Shown here: positions 23,511-35,444 of the stretch, piece by piece
Numbering within the stretch: position 1 is the stretch's first letter
Layout of the letters: every line of letters starts with the position of its first letter
Program-made: the position numbers and the translations under genes
The notes under the pieces: generated by a model
What the model was told of the DNA's origin: nothing
Seen by the model: the letters and a program-made list of their open reading frames with translations, nothing else
Database searches by the model: none
Assembly: GCA_019155185.1 (NCBI GenBank)
Contig: CM032811.1
Span: 2,906,287-2,970,286 of the forward strand
Length of the DNA: 64,000 nucleotides
From: Beaufortia kweichowensis
Lineage: Eukaryota; Chordata; Actinopteri; Cypriniformes; Gastromyzontidae
Direction of reading: 5' to 3'

Positions 23511-24341
23511 ATGGTAAAACCACGCAAAAAAATAGGTCTAAAACATGCTGCTCCAGACCTTTGGAGTGAATGTGGAGGGGTTGAAAGACTAGTTGAAAAG
23601 TTTTTAAAGTCTGAGATTAATCTAGAGAAAAGGATACCATGGATTTCCATCATATGGAGTGAGGTTGCCCAAAAAGTTTTTGGAAGTGACACACTTAAAT
23701 ACCGAAAGTGGCTCTCAGTTGTATGGCACAGTAACCGAAAAAATGTGCGGTCAACTGTTTTTACGCGTTTCCGAAAAAAAATTAAACTTACTGACCACCT
23801 GGATAAGAATGAGGAAGACAATACAGATGCAGAATCAGATCATGATTGTCTATTCAATGACATGGCTGAGGAAATCAATGAGCTTGATTGCTGCTTTGAA
23901 GAAATTCATCCACATGAAGACTTTGTAGAGCATGAGGGTGACACCAGGGACGTACCAGACAATACAGAACAAAACAAAGAAAGCCAGTGGAGACCAACAA
24001 CAACAACAGGTAAAAAGAAATTCAAAATTCACATCACGAGTAAAGACTGGAGAAAAATAGCACCTAAAGAAGGACAACTAAAACTCAGAACTCCTTGGAC
24101 TCACATAATTTACAAACAGTTCAAGAAAATAAAACCATCGTGTCCAATTGCATTTAAATACCAAAGAGTTAGATGTCTTCACAGTCGGAAACATGGACCA
24201 TATATGAAGTTAAAGGCTGTGTGCACATTCTCTGATTGCAAGGCCAAATATGCATTTACCTGTGATGAGCCACCACAACACAACAGAAAAATTACCTTCT
24301 GTGTCACCCAATTTGGGCGTGTCAGACATGCAAAAGAATAA
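23511..24341 (+). pseudogene. Foldback element protein, N-terminal region with zinc-binding segment
   Basis: 276 codons open from MVKPRKKIGLKHAAPDLW. The first ~100 residues are basic and Trp-rich (a possible DNA-binding domain). An acidic middle follows (residues ~105-155). Near the end are CTFSDCKAKYAFTC and a C/H pair in ITFCVTQFGRVRH. This Cys/His spacing resembles the WRKY-GCM1/FLYWCH zinc fingers that precede many MULE transposases (inference). The frame stops at 24341, yet similar coding continues (KFHRASYTRRGKIAKALKN) to the next frame at 24541, so stops and shifts have broken the gene. Confidence 0.65.
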
Positions 24342-24540
24342 CTAAAATTTCATAGGGCAAGTTACACACGCAGAGGCAAAATAGCCAAGGCATTAAAAAA
24401 TGGAATTTCAAATTTCTACTACAGAAAGTGCCACTCCAACCGCAGAGCTCATAGCTGGAAACATTTAAAAATACAAAAAATGTTCTAAAACCATATCCTC
24501 AGAATTTAAAAAGAGCCTTCGGTTCCATGATAATGTTGTC

Positions 24541-26169
24541 ATGGAACTAATGATAACTCAGAAAATACTCAAAGAGTGTGACACAGGATTTTTCAACTTC
24601 CCTGGGTACATGCAGCATTTGCAAGTTGATCCTTTTGCGGTGCAAATGTACACAGAACAGGGAATGGAAATCCTTCTGTCACACCTGAAGGACAACCACA
24701 ACACATCCCTCTATCTGGATGCAACTGGAGGAATAGTGAGCAAAATACCAAATCAAGCTAAGAAAGTGCTGTATTATGCTCTTGTTCTTCCAGGAGATGG
24801 TTTAAACAAACCGCCACTTCCAGTAACAGAGATGTTGACAAATGAACACAATGTGCCAAATATTTCAAGCTGGCTGCTGAAATTTGTGCACAGTGTCAGC
24901 AAATTGACCTCTGTCCGAGTACATCGCATTGAGACAGATTTTAGTTGGGCACTAATCCAAAGTGTTCTCGTATCGTTCAACAAAGAAAATGTTGATACGT
25001 TCTTAGATAGGGCACACAAAATCTGTCATTTCCAACTTCAACGGAAGGATGTAATGAGGTTCACTGTTGTGCATATCTGTGCTGCACACATGGTAAAAAC
25101 CTTTTCGAATGCAGCCAGAAAACATACAACAGACAAAGGATTGCACAACTTTGCTGTGTTCTGCTTTGCACTTTTGCAAAAAAGCATAACTCTTCAGCAG
25201 GCTAAGGCAATCTTTTTGCAGATGTGCTTTGTCTTTTTGGCTGAAAACACAATACACCAACTGTGGAAGCTGCAGTTGTCAAACTCAACAATTACATAAA
25301 GCAAATTGCTTTAGATGTTGAGGATGACATTTTCCTCAAGGCAAGCATCTCTGCAGAAGATGATATTCAAATGTCCAAAAACACAATCATTGGACGATCC
25401 CAGTTCACCTTGGAGTTTCTCAAAGTCATGGAGGAGTCCATGGATGTATTGGAAAAAGAAGAGAGGACTAGCAGTGTGGATGACAATGCGTACAAATGTG
25501 AAGGGATTATCAATCTCCTGACAGGGCACTACTTGGGTCTTTTCCCACTATGGAGTGGCATTTTCCTTGGAAACATGGCAAAGTATGCCACTGACTCAAC
25601 AAAACCACCTGAACCAACGGTAGAAGCCAAAACCAGGGATACAAATAGCCATATGGAATGTTGGTTTGGCATTTTGAAAAATTCCATCTTACAAAAGAAG
25701 AAGAAAAATGAGACCAGCAGATTTTATCTGCAAACTTCATTCTTCTTTACAAGGACACTACCGTGAACACATAATTGGACATGGTCTGTTGGCTGGATCC
25801 AAACGTTCAAAAGCTAAAAGAAAAAATGAAGCCACAGACCTAACTGAAGAGCAGTGGGCAAAAAGGGTAACTGCTCCCCGAAAGTCCAAGTATTATAGTG
25901 TCCCGGTAACCATGCCTGTCCCCAAAAAAATAAAAAACAAAAAGGCAGACAAAAGGAGAAACAATTCCGCTTCTGATAGAAATGGCATACCTGACACTGA
26001 TGTCAAAGCCTCTACAACAGGCATTCAAACAATGGCATGTGATGTATGGAAGGAGGATGTACAACAGTTGCATAACACCAAGCAGCTAAAGACATGGTCA
26101 GAAACAGCTGCAATCAAAGATCCCCAGGAAAATCTTTTTATCTTGTCAGGGAAAAAAAATAATAAATGA
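24541..26169 (+). pseudogene. MULE/NOF-like transposase core, frameshifted
   Basis: Three overlapping frames (24541-25299, 25263-25766, 25708-26169) read as one protein with two shifts, near 25270 and 25715. Features: TSLYLDATGGIV (Asp at residue 60 of the first frame), VHRIETDFSWALIQ (Asp 133), VVHICAAHMVK (Cys 180, His 183), and in the second frame SHMECWFGILKNSIL, whose Glu is the best candidate for the third catalytic acid. The D...D...C/H...E order fits Mutator-like transposases. The end is basic (KIKNKKADKRRNN), a possible nuclear signal. It would cut the element ends in the nucleus. Not intact here. Confidence 0.7.
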
Positions 26170-26217
26170 AAAAATAAAATATATATTTATATAATATAAA
26201 TAAAAACTGTCTTCTAG

Positions 26218-28517
26218 ACGCTTGCTCTCTGGGAGACGGACATCGAAGAAGCTGTCATTGCTGCACTGCCTTTGAGTCAAGAAGACAACCCTATGGTTTT
26301 AAGAGTTACAGACTTCAAAACACTTTGTCCTCAACAATGGTTATGTGGAGAGGTAAGATACTTCGGATAAAATACTTGTTAAATAATGAACATCAATCAT
26401 AACAATCATGTTATTCATATGCATCTATGTACATGTATGTACAGTATTGTTTGGTACTACTTTAACAATGTAAATGTTCTGTGCAAATACTATTGTACAA
26501 ATCAGTACAAAATTGAAAGTCAACAACACTATTCATTATAATATTCTATAAAGACCTCATATCTGTTAAGGACAGAAGGGATGGAGTCAGCGTAGATCGG
26601 TAATGGATCACAGATTTATTAAACAAACTTAAATGGATAAAACAAACACAACGGAAACTGAATACTGATCTTTGACTCTTTGAAACGGGAACTCAGGAAC
26701 ACAGGAGACGCAGGAGAGGTAAGTAGATCCAAAGTATAACAAACAAGACTGGACAGTGAGGGGTGTTCGTGCATGTCCTTTATCCTGGTGTGATGATGGG
26801 GAACAGGTGGTGGTGATTAGTAATCTGGTGAGGGTGAGCGCAGTGATTGGTGAGCCGGAGAGCCTGGCGTGTTCATAACAATATCATTCTTTCCTTAGGT
26901 TTTCATATTTTTACTGGAATGATTTCAAGTTATAGTAGTATGCAGTGAGAATCATTTAGTTTGAGTTTCAGTAGTCATTTTAACAATATATTAATTAAGC
27001 AGCAGACAATGCAACATACATATTTTCAAAAGGCATTTGTTGTCATACTGTAATGTAAAAATTATGTATATGATAAATTATTTATTGAGATATAAATTTT
27101 TCATGATTTACCAATTTAGATCTGTAAATAACCCTTTTAGTTTCACTTTTATTAGGTTGGCTTGATGAATTATTATTATTAATTGTATTAATTCATTTTT
27201 GTTTCACCCGCTATATATAGACCATTGAATACTATCTCTAGATGGTGAAAACTCAACATGAGGCAGCAAAAAAAGTACTGATCATTAATCATTACACAAC
27301 TGGTGTAATAATGAATGCAAAAGATGAGGTCATAAAGAGACATTTAATGTCACAGGTATTGAATTTGCCTAATTTATTCATATATTTTTATTAAATAATA
27401 TGTTTTGTTTAAATTGCATTTATTACTTTTTTGCGCAGTTGAAATTGAATGATTATGATGCAGCAGTTGGGGCACTTAATGTACATGGAACCCACTAGAC
27501 CTTGGTGGTAAGTGTTGTAGTGTTGTAAAAACTGTTTGAACATTATGTATTTTTAATATTTTGTGTAAATGTTTTTGAAAAAGTTAAATGTGTATTGCTG
27601 TGTATAATTTAAAGTTACTATGAATATATGCAACTGTGAGGTAAACAACAAATAGAAAATGTTGGCATACTACAGGTAAATAAACAGAAAAATATTTATT
27701 ATGACTAAAAGTAACAGTTCCAGGCATATTATTCTTCATTAGACAAGGCCAAACACACATAGTCCATTACATACTGTAAATCAGAGTACTACAGAAAATG
27801 ATAGACCACATGACTACAGTAACATTACATGACATAACCTCAACTAAAAAATAAATATATAAATATAGTACAACAGCAATATAATCAATGTGTGTAAACA
27901 AAAGACAACAAAAGCTAAATTAAAATGAAACTAAAACCACAAGATAAATGAAAGACACTCATGAATAAGAGTTATTGCAATATAATAGTTATTATAATTA
28001 TTAAAGAATAATGGGTTGTCTGTTAAATTCTTTCAATGTCTTTCAAACACTTTCCATATATATTTCTCTACACCTTGTATTAATCTGAGTATATCTGGCT
28101 ACATCTGGATTATTATAAGGATTACATAAAATAATGTGTGTCATAAGGTATCATTACAGGGTGCCAGTTTTTACAGTATAATATATTGTAATGTTGGTTT
28201 TATATATTTTTCATTTTCAGTTTCTAAATGCTGCTTCAAAAGAAGTATCAGTTATAGACCCTGACACGCAGGTGAGGAAGAACAGTCTAAGACAGCAGGC
28301 AAAAGATTTAGGTACTTCTAAATTCCATTGTTTATTGCATTTAATCAAGCTATACATATAGATGCTGAGAATGTTTGCAATTGTTTTTAGAAGGTTCTTC
28401 CAAATGCGCCACAACATTCTGGACAGAAAAGATTGGTGCAATATCAGATGGCGCCCAGTGAAAATTAGACACACAAACCAGCAGGATGGAAGTAGTTGTG
28501 GGATTTTTGTTATGAAG
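26218..28517 (+). pseudogene. Ulp1/SENP-like (C48) cysteine protease domain, split by introns
   Basis: Probable exons: 26218-26352, 27221-27355, 27439-27507, 28221-28311 and 28391-28517, all with AG/GT borders. In order they read TLCPQQWLCGE then TIEYYL; INHYTTGVIMNAKDEV; DAAVGALNVHGTH; VSVIDPDTQ; and WCNIRWRPVKIRHTNQQDGS then SCGIFVMK. These fit the Ulp1 fold, with His in HGTH, Asp in IDPD, and Gln and Cys in QQDGSSCG. Lesions: TAG at 27239-27241, TAG at 27496-27498 where Trp of the usual HW pair is expected, and a phase mismatch into the last exon. Such proteases act on SUMO-like modifiers. A solo LTR lies in the first intron. Confidence 0.75.
26564..26880 (-). mobile_element. Solo LTR in Foldback element intron
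   Basis: Begins TGTTAAGG and ends CATAACA, flanked by the 5-bp duplication ATATC (26559-26563, 26881-26885). No internal region. Lies between the first two protease exons. Confidence 0.85.
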
Positions 28518-28614
28518 GTATAGAAATATTTTTAACACAAATGAACAAACTCATTCAGACAGTAAGGATAAATGTTCTATATGATATAACACCCTTTTCT
28601 GTTATTACTTTTAG

Positions 28615-29143
28615 TTTTGGTGAGGTAATACTCTCAGAATTCCCTGATGTCCCCAACAATATTTCCATCGACGCAAGCCTGGAGGCAATAGCTGAAATTA
28701 GGCAACAGATGGCAGCTACTATTTTAGCGTCTTCAGGTATGAACAGTTGTTTATTGATTGGGATAAATACAAAATAATTTCTTAATTTGTGATTGCTGTT
28801 ATGAAGTGAACTTTAAAAATGATCCTTCATTGTGTGGCAGAGCCTATTCAAAGTGTTTGTCAGCTGTGTGGCTGCAATGAGACTGCTGAGAATGCACTCT
28901 GGGTGAGTATAAAGTAATTTCCAGTCTCTCTGTCATATTTTTTATAACCATTGCAGCAAAATTCTTTTGGGTAAAATGATTAATAATACAAAACTTTTTT
29001 ATTACAATTTCATTACAAATCAGATCCATTGTGATAGCTGCTTGCTCTGGACACATTCAAAGTGCACTGACCTGACACAGAAGGAGGTGGACTCAGTAAC
29101 CAAGGATAACAGTCCATGGTTTTGCAAATTTTGCATTGTGTAA
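28615..29143 (+). pseudogene. C-terminal PHD finger of the Foldback element protein
   Basis: Exons 28615-28736, 28841-28902 and 29024-29143, with AG/GT borders, end at TAA. The last two join in phase to give a Cys4-His-Cys3 finger: CQLCGC, IHCDSCLLWTHSKC, then PWFCKFCIV and stop. The first exon (SEFPDVPNNISIDASLEAIA) links it to the protease. PHD fingers usually read histone H3 tails, so this could guide integration to marked chromatin (inference). This finger has all eight ligands; it may be intact even though upstream exons are broken. Confidence 0.8.
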
Positions 29144-29689
29144 ATATACACATGATATGATACTGCAACTGAAAGCAATACCCTAACTTGGCTGTTTAAA
29201 AAAAGATTCTTTAAAAATGTCAAAACTAAGACTATGTTGTTTTGGAAAACAGAAACTAAAACCATAAAACAAATGAAGAAGGACACATACCTGTTAAAAA
29301 ATAATACAGAAAATAAGTTGTGTTAAAGACTTTCAATGACTTTCAAACTCTATTTTCAACATCTTGTATCAATCTGAAAGGTTCATTAAAAATATCAGTG
29401 AAATACAGTGAAGTTGACAAGCCTTATAAAAAGGTACAGGAAGTAAAAACTTAAGATTAATGAAAAAGGACAATATGATTGAAGCTGAAACTGTTAATGT
29501 GAAAGTCAAGATTATTTGTTGGTTTTCTCTTCAGGTGTGTTGTTAGCTCAAACAAATATTAACAATTAATACACCTCATATTTACATAATTTAAATTTAA
29601 TTTAATTTAAACTTTAAAGTTACATGTATCAGGCAAATGTCTTCCTCAGCCCTGTAACGCTACCTTTTCAATAAAGTTGTTAATTTAAA

Positions 29690-30763
29690 ATGTTTCAGAC
29701 TGGTGAATCAAAAATATCACAGATCAGAATAATGATGTTAGTGACCCAGGGAAGGGTCAGCTGACCCGTACTTGTCTCTGACAGTTTTCACAGATCAGAA
29801 TAGTAATGTTAGTGACCCAGGGAAGGGTCAGCTGACCCGTACTTACCTCAGAAAGTTTTCACAGATCAGAATAGTGATGTTAGTGACCCAGGGAAGAGTC
29901 AGCTGACCCGTACTTACCTCAGAAAGTTTTCACAGATCAGATTAGTGATGTACATGACTCAGAGGAGGGTCAGATGACCCAAATTTGTATATCTTTGAAA
30001 ATATATTTTTACATTTGAAATACATAAAAAAAACCATACAAAAATGTAAAAAGAAAGATTGCTATATTTCCTTAAATAACATATATTTACCTATATTTTG
30101 GTCAATAATACATACATCAAATATATAATAATAAATATATATATTAAATATATAATATATAATAAATATATTTTTTAATAAAAAAAAAATATTTACTTAA
30201 ATATATTTTCTACCAATACGTCTTGGGCCATTTATTTTTTTGTATATTTTTGAAAATGTATTTTAAATACAGAAATATATATATATTTTTAAAAGCATTT
30301 GACAGTCCAACAAAATGCATTTTCTTGCCCCTAAAAAACCCATTTAGAAATATACTTTGGTATGTAAAGGTTGAAACTAAATATATTTATTTTATTAACA
30401 AAATATTTTTCATTCAGCTTCCTTGTTTGCAACATATATTTCATATATATGTCCGCTTATAGCGGACTTACCAAGGGGTCTGTGGACAAAAGCTTTTCTG
30501 TGAAAAAATTCACAGATCAAGCTGATGAAGATGACACCGGTTTCAGTCTTCCAAGTGTCCAATTTTTGGAGCTATAGCCATTATAAAATTAAGGGTCCCT
30601 ACGAAAAAAAAAAACGATTTTGGCCGGGAGGACACTGTCATATGAATTCACAAATTATTGGAGAATGTCATTCAGTATTATTTGCGTGTCTATGACAGCT
30701 CGCTGCGTATTTATAGCCAAAGGAAATCTGAATATCGAACCGCAAACTATCTTTACTGCGGTC
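29690..30763 (-). repeat. Right long terminal inverted repeat
   Basis: Inverse partner of the left arm. It carries fewer array copies (about four) and no LTR insertion, so it better represents the unbroken arm. Open frames inside it duplicate those of the left arm (KFTDQADEDDTGFSLPSVQF) and arise from the inverted repeat. Confidence 0.85.
29735..29985. repeat. Subterminal array, right (about 4 copies)
   Basis: Inverse-orientation copies of the left array unit, each with TCAGCTGACCCGTACTT. The pair of arrays allows extensive strand foldback and may provide transposase-binding sites (inference). Confidence 0.9.
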
Positions 30764-30775
30764 AAATGAAGGAGG

Positions 30776-32089
30776 TAGAGGTCTGCGCAGGACTGTTTTT
30801 TTAGTCCTGCTCCCGCAGGGTTTTATTCCGCACCCACCCGCTCCCACTATATATTCATTCTTTGTTCAGCTGCTGCCCGCTTAAAATAATTTTCTTCCTG
30901 ACCCGACCGTTCCCGCTAAATTTTCCCAGTTTCCAGAATCTCACATTTAAACACTACCAAAAGAGAGAGATAATTACATTTAGCTGCCAACAAGGAAAAT
31001 GTGTTGCAGAAGAAAATAAATGTAGGTACAAAAATTGTAGCCTATTTGTTATTTTTATTCAAAATACAAATGTAACATTTTTCTGAGAAAAAAAACATGA
31101 CATTTGTCATTTACCATTATAAGCAAAAGAACAAAATGTCACGATGCTGGGTGGAAGAGACCAGGACAACAGAGAGTAATATCAAATGATTCACTTTACT
31201 GGTTTTTCCCCCATCACAGGGAATGTCAGAATTATCAGGTACAACAGGTATTCAGAGTAACAGGAACAGGCACGAATATATCACAGGGCAAACAAAACCC
31301 ACGCATCCAAAAACTAACAACATAACAACAACAAACCAGGTAACAACACCAACGACCGACAGGGAATGAACAAAAAGGCAGACAATAAATAATACAACCA
31401 ATAAACAGATAATGAATAAAACCAGGTGCGGGTGATAATCAAATGATGGTGCTAACAAGATTACAAAATGGTGAACAGGTGGTGAGGTGCAATGCATAAT
31501 GGGAACTGAAGTCCAAACAAACGGTGCAGGGTGAAAAACAAAGTCCAAACGGGCTGAAATCATAACACAAAACCGTTGGCTTGTAGCCACTTTTTAACCT
31601 AACAATTTAACAAAAAATGTCCCGGAGTCGATTTCAACGTCTCTCCTACAAAAGAAAATATATAAATTCAACAATAATAAATTAAATGACATCTCAAAAT
31701 TGTAAGCCATTAATAAAATGAACGAAAACCGTTTACTTACCTCACAAATCACTTTTTTTCCTAATTATTTTAAATTTCCATGCAGGAAAAGAATGTCACA
31801 ACTGTTTCAGTACCGAACGTCTTTCCTCCAAAATCGGACCACAAAGGCTGAATAAGCACTGGTTCAAGCGTGCAGCGTGTGCATAACAAGAGTGCAGGGT
31901 ATATGAAAACAGTGTGTAGAAATTCTGTTCAGAAAGGACGTCGGTAATGGGATATTGTTAGACCGCCCGCTTCTGTTCAAATTACACCAGAGTTACCGAC
32001 CACTACCGCGTTTTATTCGGACATTTATTCCAGCATAGCAAGAAATCTGGTCGGGTCCCGCGGGAGAACCTCGGGAATGCAGACCTCTA
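30776..32089. mobile_element. hAT-type MITE (copy 1) containing a solo LTR
   Basis: Ends TAGAGGTCTGC and GCAGACCTCTA are flanked by an exact 8-bp duplication, GAAGGAGG (30768-30775, 32090-32097). It has a close relative at 52683-53366. Internal sequence such as CGCTCCCGCTATATATTC and GCCTATTTGTTATTTTTATT is shared with that copy. No transposase frame. It inserted five bases outside the Foldback right end. Confidence 0.9.
31137..31567 (-). mobile_element. Solo LTR inside the hAT MITE
   Basis: TGTCACGATGC...ATCATAACA with a 5-bp duplication CAAAA (31132-31136, 31568-31572). Shares GTGCGGGTGATAA and ATGCATAATGGGAA segments with the solo LTR at 21038-21460. Confidence 0.85.
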
Positions 32090-32109
32090 GAAGGAGGCTT
32101 AGGTGAAAC

Positions 32110-32660
32110 GTGCCTGGGCACCATTCGATTGGGACAGTGTAAGCAGGTGCTTAAAGCAGTTCTTCACCTTTTGATTACAAAGACTCTTACTGAAGAGCAG
32201 GATGACACTAATCTAACAAGAGCAATTAAAGACTCTAAAGAGTCATTCAATACCTCAAGGAAAAATATGATGACTCAGCCACTCAAGAACTTCTGGATGT
32301 TACATCATTCTTTGATCATCACTTCAAAACTACAACAGTCAAGACAACATCCCAGCCATAAAAGAAAGAATGATGACAGATAGAAGAAGCTGCAAGAAAG
32401 GTAAGAAAATGGCACTTATATGAGGAAATGTGTTGAGCATTTATTTCTGTTCTGAAAATGCTAAAACTTAAATAACTTATACTGTGTCTCAGAGTCACAG
32501 GATTTAACAGTAGCCTTGTCTGTGAAAGCAAAGGCACTTGGCAGCTATTTTAAGATTTTCTCTGTGTCTCCAAAAAAAGCTCATAATTTTCATTATGTGG
32601 TAGAAGCAGACCTAAACAGCACCAGCAATTACTAGAGAGGACAATCTACTGGCCTGGTGA
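32110..32660 (+). pseudogene. hAT (ZBED-like) transposase fragment
   Basis: Near 32235-32330 the reading IQYLKEKYDDSATQELLDVT followed by SFFDHHFKT matches the family block that ends in a Leu-Asp-Pro-Arg-Phe motif. Donor-like and acceptor-like sites follow (about 32400 and 32490). Frames on both sides are broken. It may belong to the element whose 3' end is at 33647. Confidence 0.5.
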
Positions 32661-33609
32661 AAACAGCACCAGGTTAACTTTCCCAGGTTGGCTTGCTGAT
32701 ACCTGTGTGTGTTAGCATAACATTTTTGCAACGTGCTATCCACCTACATTTTTATGAAAAATACATAAAAACAGTAGCAGAGGGACCTAAATTATTTATT
32801 ATATTAATTGGTGAATTAGGAAAAGTAATATTAATTATTATTGTTTAGAATAATAACAATTAATAAGCTGGAAAGACAGCAATAAAGTGACATTAATCAT
32901 TGCTAGTGTTCAGAGATAGCAATAATCAATAAGTCATTACAAGGCAGAGGGTTTATTCACAAGTAAATCAATTACTGAATGACAAAGAGATCGACCAAGC
33001 TAAAGTTAGCACACAATCGGTGAGTGCTCTAGAGGCCACCGTTGTTAATTTTATTGCACCAGGTAATGCTACAAAATACATAAAGTTAATAATCTTTATC
33101 TGTAAGTATTTCCATTGAGCCACAAATAATTATTCCCTGAAAGTTTCCCTGTGTTTTAAATAACACCATCCTAGTTTCACTACAACTGTCAGTGTGATGT
33201 GATGATATTAAGCCTAAACTTTATATAATGTCCTGCAGCAACAGATGTTGTATTCACTGAGGGTTAGTGTGAAAGATACTCATTGGGTATACTGACTTGT
33301 CATGAATCTTGTTATTATTTAGTATTTATTAGTCATATCTGAACCAGATTAGAAAGTGTTTTTTATATATACAGCTATTTAAGTCATGGTATTTGTTATC
33401 TACATAACAAAATAAATATAATGTTATATTTGAATATTTTGATTTTACTTATGTTCAGTTAAAACATTTATTTACATTTATGTGTTATCTGTTATTGGTA
33501 TTTTGTAAGAAATCCCTATTAGGTTACATGTGGATTTCCATTTATATATATGATATACGATATTAAACATGATATTGGCGGAGGGTGGTGGGGCCCACAT
33601 CAATATTTT

Positions 33610-33647
33610 TTTTTCGGGGGGCCGCAAAACCTCTAGCTACGGCCCTG
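33610..33647. repeat. hAT-like terminal inverted repeat (one end)
   Basis: GGGGGGCCGCAAAACCTCTAG, then CTACGGCCCTG. In reverse it starts CAGGGCCGTAGCTAG, a familiar hAT-type end in fish. The partner end was not found in this window. Confidence 0.45.
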
Positions 33648-35406
33648 CACATGACTAAAAACACAGAACTATGACATCAACCACAAAAGGGGAATTTCAA
33701 AATACAAGAGAAATTGTGACTATGAAACTGTACAAACAATTGCAGACACGTTTTTTTTTAAATGCACTTGCTAGTCCCATTAAAAATACTGTAGTATACT
33801 CTAATATATAGCAGTAAACTGTAGTAAATTGTAATACACTCTAGCATATCATAATATAGTATATTTACTGTAAATTAAGAAAATTGTTAATTATATACTG
33901 CAGTATTCTGTAGTTTTAACTATGGTGAATTGATAAATTGTAGTAAATCCTGTAGTATAATTTGCCATGGTAAGGTTCAAGAACATTATATCTTAATATT
34001 TTATACAATTTACTATAGTAAATGCTAAAGTGTATTTTTTTTGTTGTAGTTTAACAGATTAAAATGGACACTGATTCACACAACTATATTTTGGTTTATT
34101 ATCCAGCAGTGACAATCGGCTGAGAAATATCAGATATTCCGTAAAATAACATTTAAAAGCAGCAACAGCAGAACTACAGGCTACAGTCTACAGCAATTGC
34201 ATGCAAAAGTGTAGGTACAAAATAAATGTCTGCAATTGTCCACAAGGGGTCCTAAAATACCAAAGAATAAAGTAAAAAAAATTATCTAATCATAATCTAA
34301 TAACAATTACTCTGCCAAAGTGTAAATGTTTAATTATTTGCATTATGTTTATATGTTTTGTACAATTATTTAACCACAAATTACATGGAATCATTTCAAG
34401 TTAATTATTATTATTATAATATAATTATTGTTTTTCCTATTGATCCATTTTAAAGTTTTACTTCTGTGTCAAGACTTGTCAAGTTCTGTAAGGACAGGCT
34501 TACACCCTAAAGGACATAACAAAAAAAATAACTTTATTGAATCAGCTCAAAATACAAAAAGGCAGGGGTCATTGCCAAAGTTCATCAGTAATAAAATCCA
34601 ATTTATCAGCCAGAGAGACAGTCGGGGTCAATATTTAAGCAAACAGGTGTGTGTGTGTGTGTAAAAACAGAATCATAGCAGTCAGGCAGTCCCCAACTCC
34701 TAAAACACCCATAAAATGAGAGATTTTTATTGATTACACATTGAAGGTGAAACTTGAAGCCCACTCAGTTAAACTATTCCCTCAACTAACCAAGCACATT
34801 ATTTGCTTTAACTTAAAATTTTAAAGCACAAATTTTGCACAACTCTTAACACAGTTACTCTAAATAGACACAACATTTATGTCTAACAGTAATTGTGTTG
34901 TATTGGGAAATACTAACATTAAAATTCTACACTCATTCACAGACACAATGTGCTCTGGAAATTGCAATGTTTAGAGAATAAATTACCCCCCTTTGCATTT
35001 CTGTTTATAGTAAAATATATACTAAATATGCATATATACTGCATATGGAATATTTGTTTACTTATGTATGCATGGTATCCTGTGCACTACATTGCACACT
35101 GAACAAGCAAAAAACACAAGATATATAGTACACATTAATATACATGCAGTATGTATAGCTAATCATTTCACTAATTTCACCAATCACTGATTAATATTGT
35201 TCTCTGTGAAGATGTTTTGCATTTATTTTCCCTAAGTTTTTTTTTCTTTTCCTAATTGTTTTCTAATTGTAATTTTTTAATTGTGTGGCAACTTTAGTTG
35301 CCGGTGAGCAAATATGTTGTATGCACCTTCAATATCAAATTTAAATATGAGGAGCACATTTGGCAATTAACTTAAAATAACTCTTTAAACAGATCAATCT
35401 TTATTC
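33648..35406. other. AT-rich intergenic sequence
   Basis: No gene recognised. Contains a short (GT)n near 34645-34662. The short open frames lack family resemblance. Confidence 0.5.
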
Positions 35407-35444
35407 ATAAACAAATTTCCATCCATCCATCCATTTTCCTCCGC

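Larger units (their letters stand above)
20465..30763 (+). mobile_element. Foldback-like DNA transposon (MULE/NOF type) with protease and PHD modules
   Basis: The outer ends are inverted copies: left GACCGCAGTAAAGATA..., right its complement, both followed inward by GCGGTTCGATATTCAGATTT and AATACTGAATGACATTCTCC. The inverted repeats extend over 1 kb each side and contain arrays of a palindromic unit, as in Foldback elements. Between them lies a plus-strand multi-exon gene (23511-29143) with MULE-like transposase, Ulp1-like protease and PHD finger. Flanks share only AAA on each side, so no convincing long target duplication was found. Two solo LTRs and a Tc1 fragment have inserted, showing age. 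Classification as MULE-NOF rests on architecture and motif memory. Confidence 0.75.

Noticed and set aside
20462..30766. AAA flanks as a true 3-bp target duplication (Harbinger-like)
   Set aside because: Three A's in AT-rich DNA are weak evidence, and the transposase motifs do not fit Harbinger.
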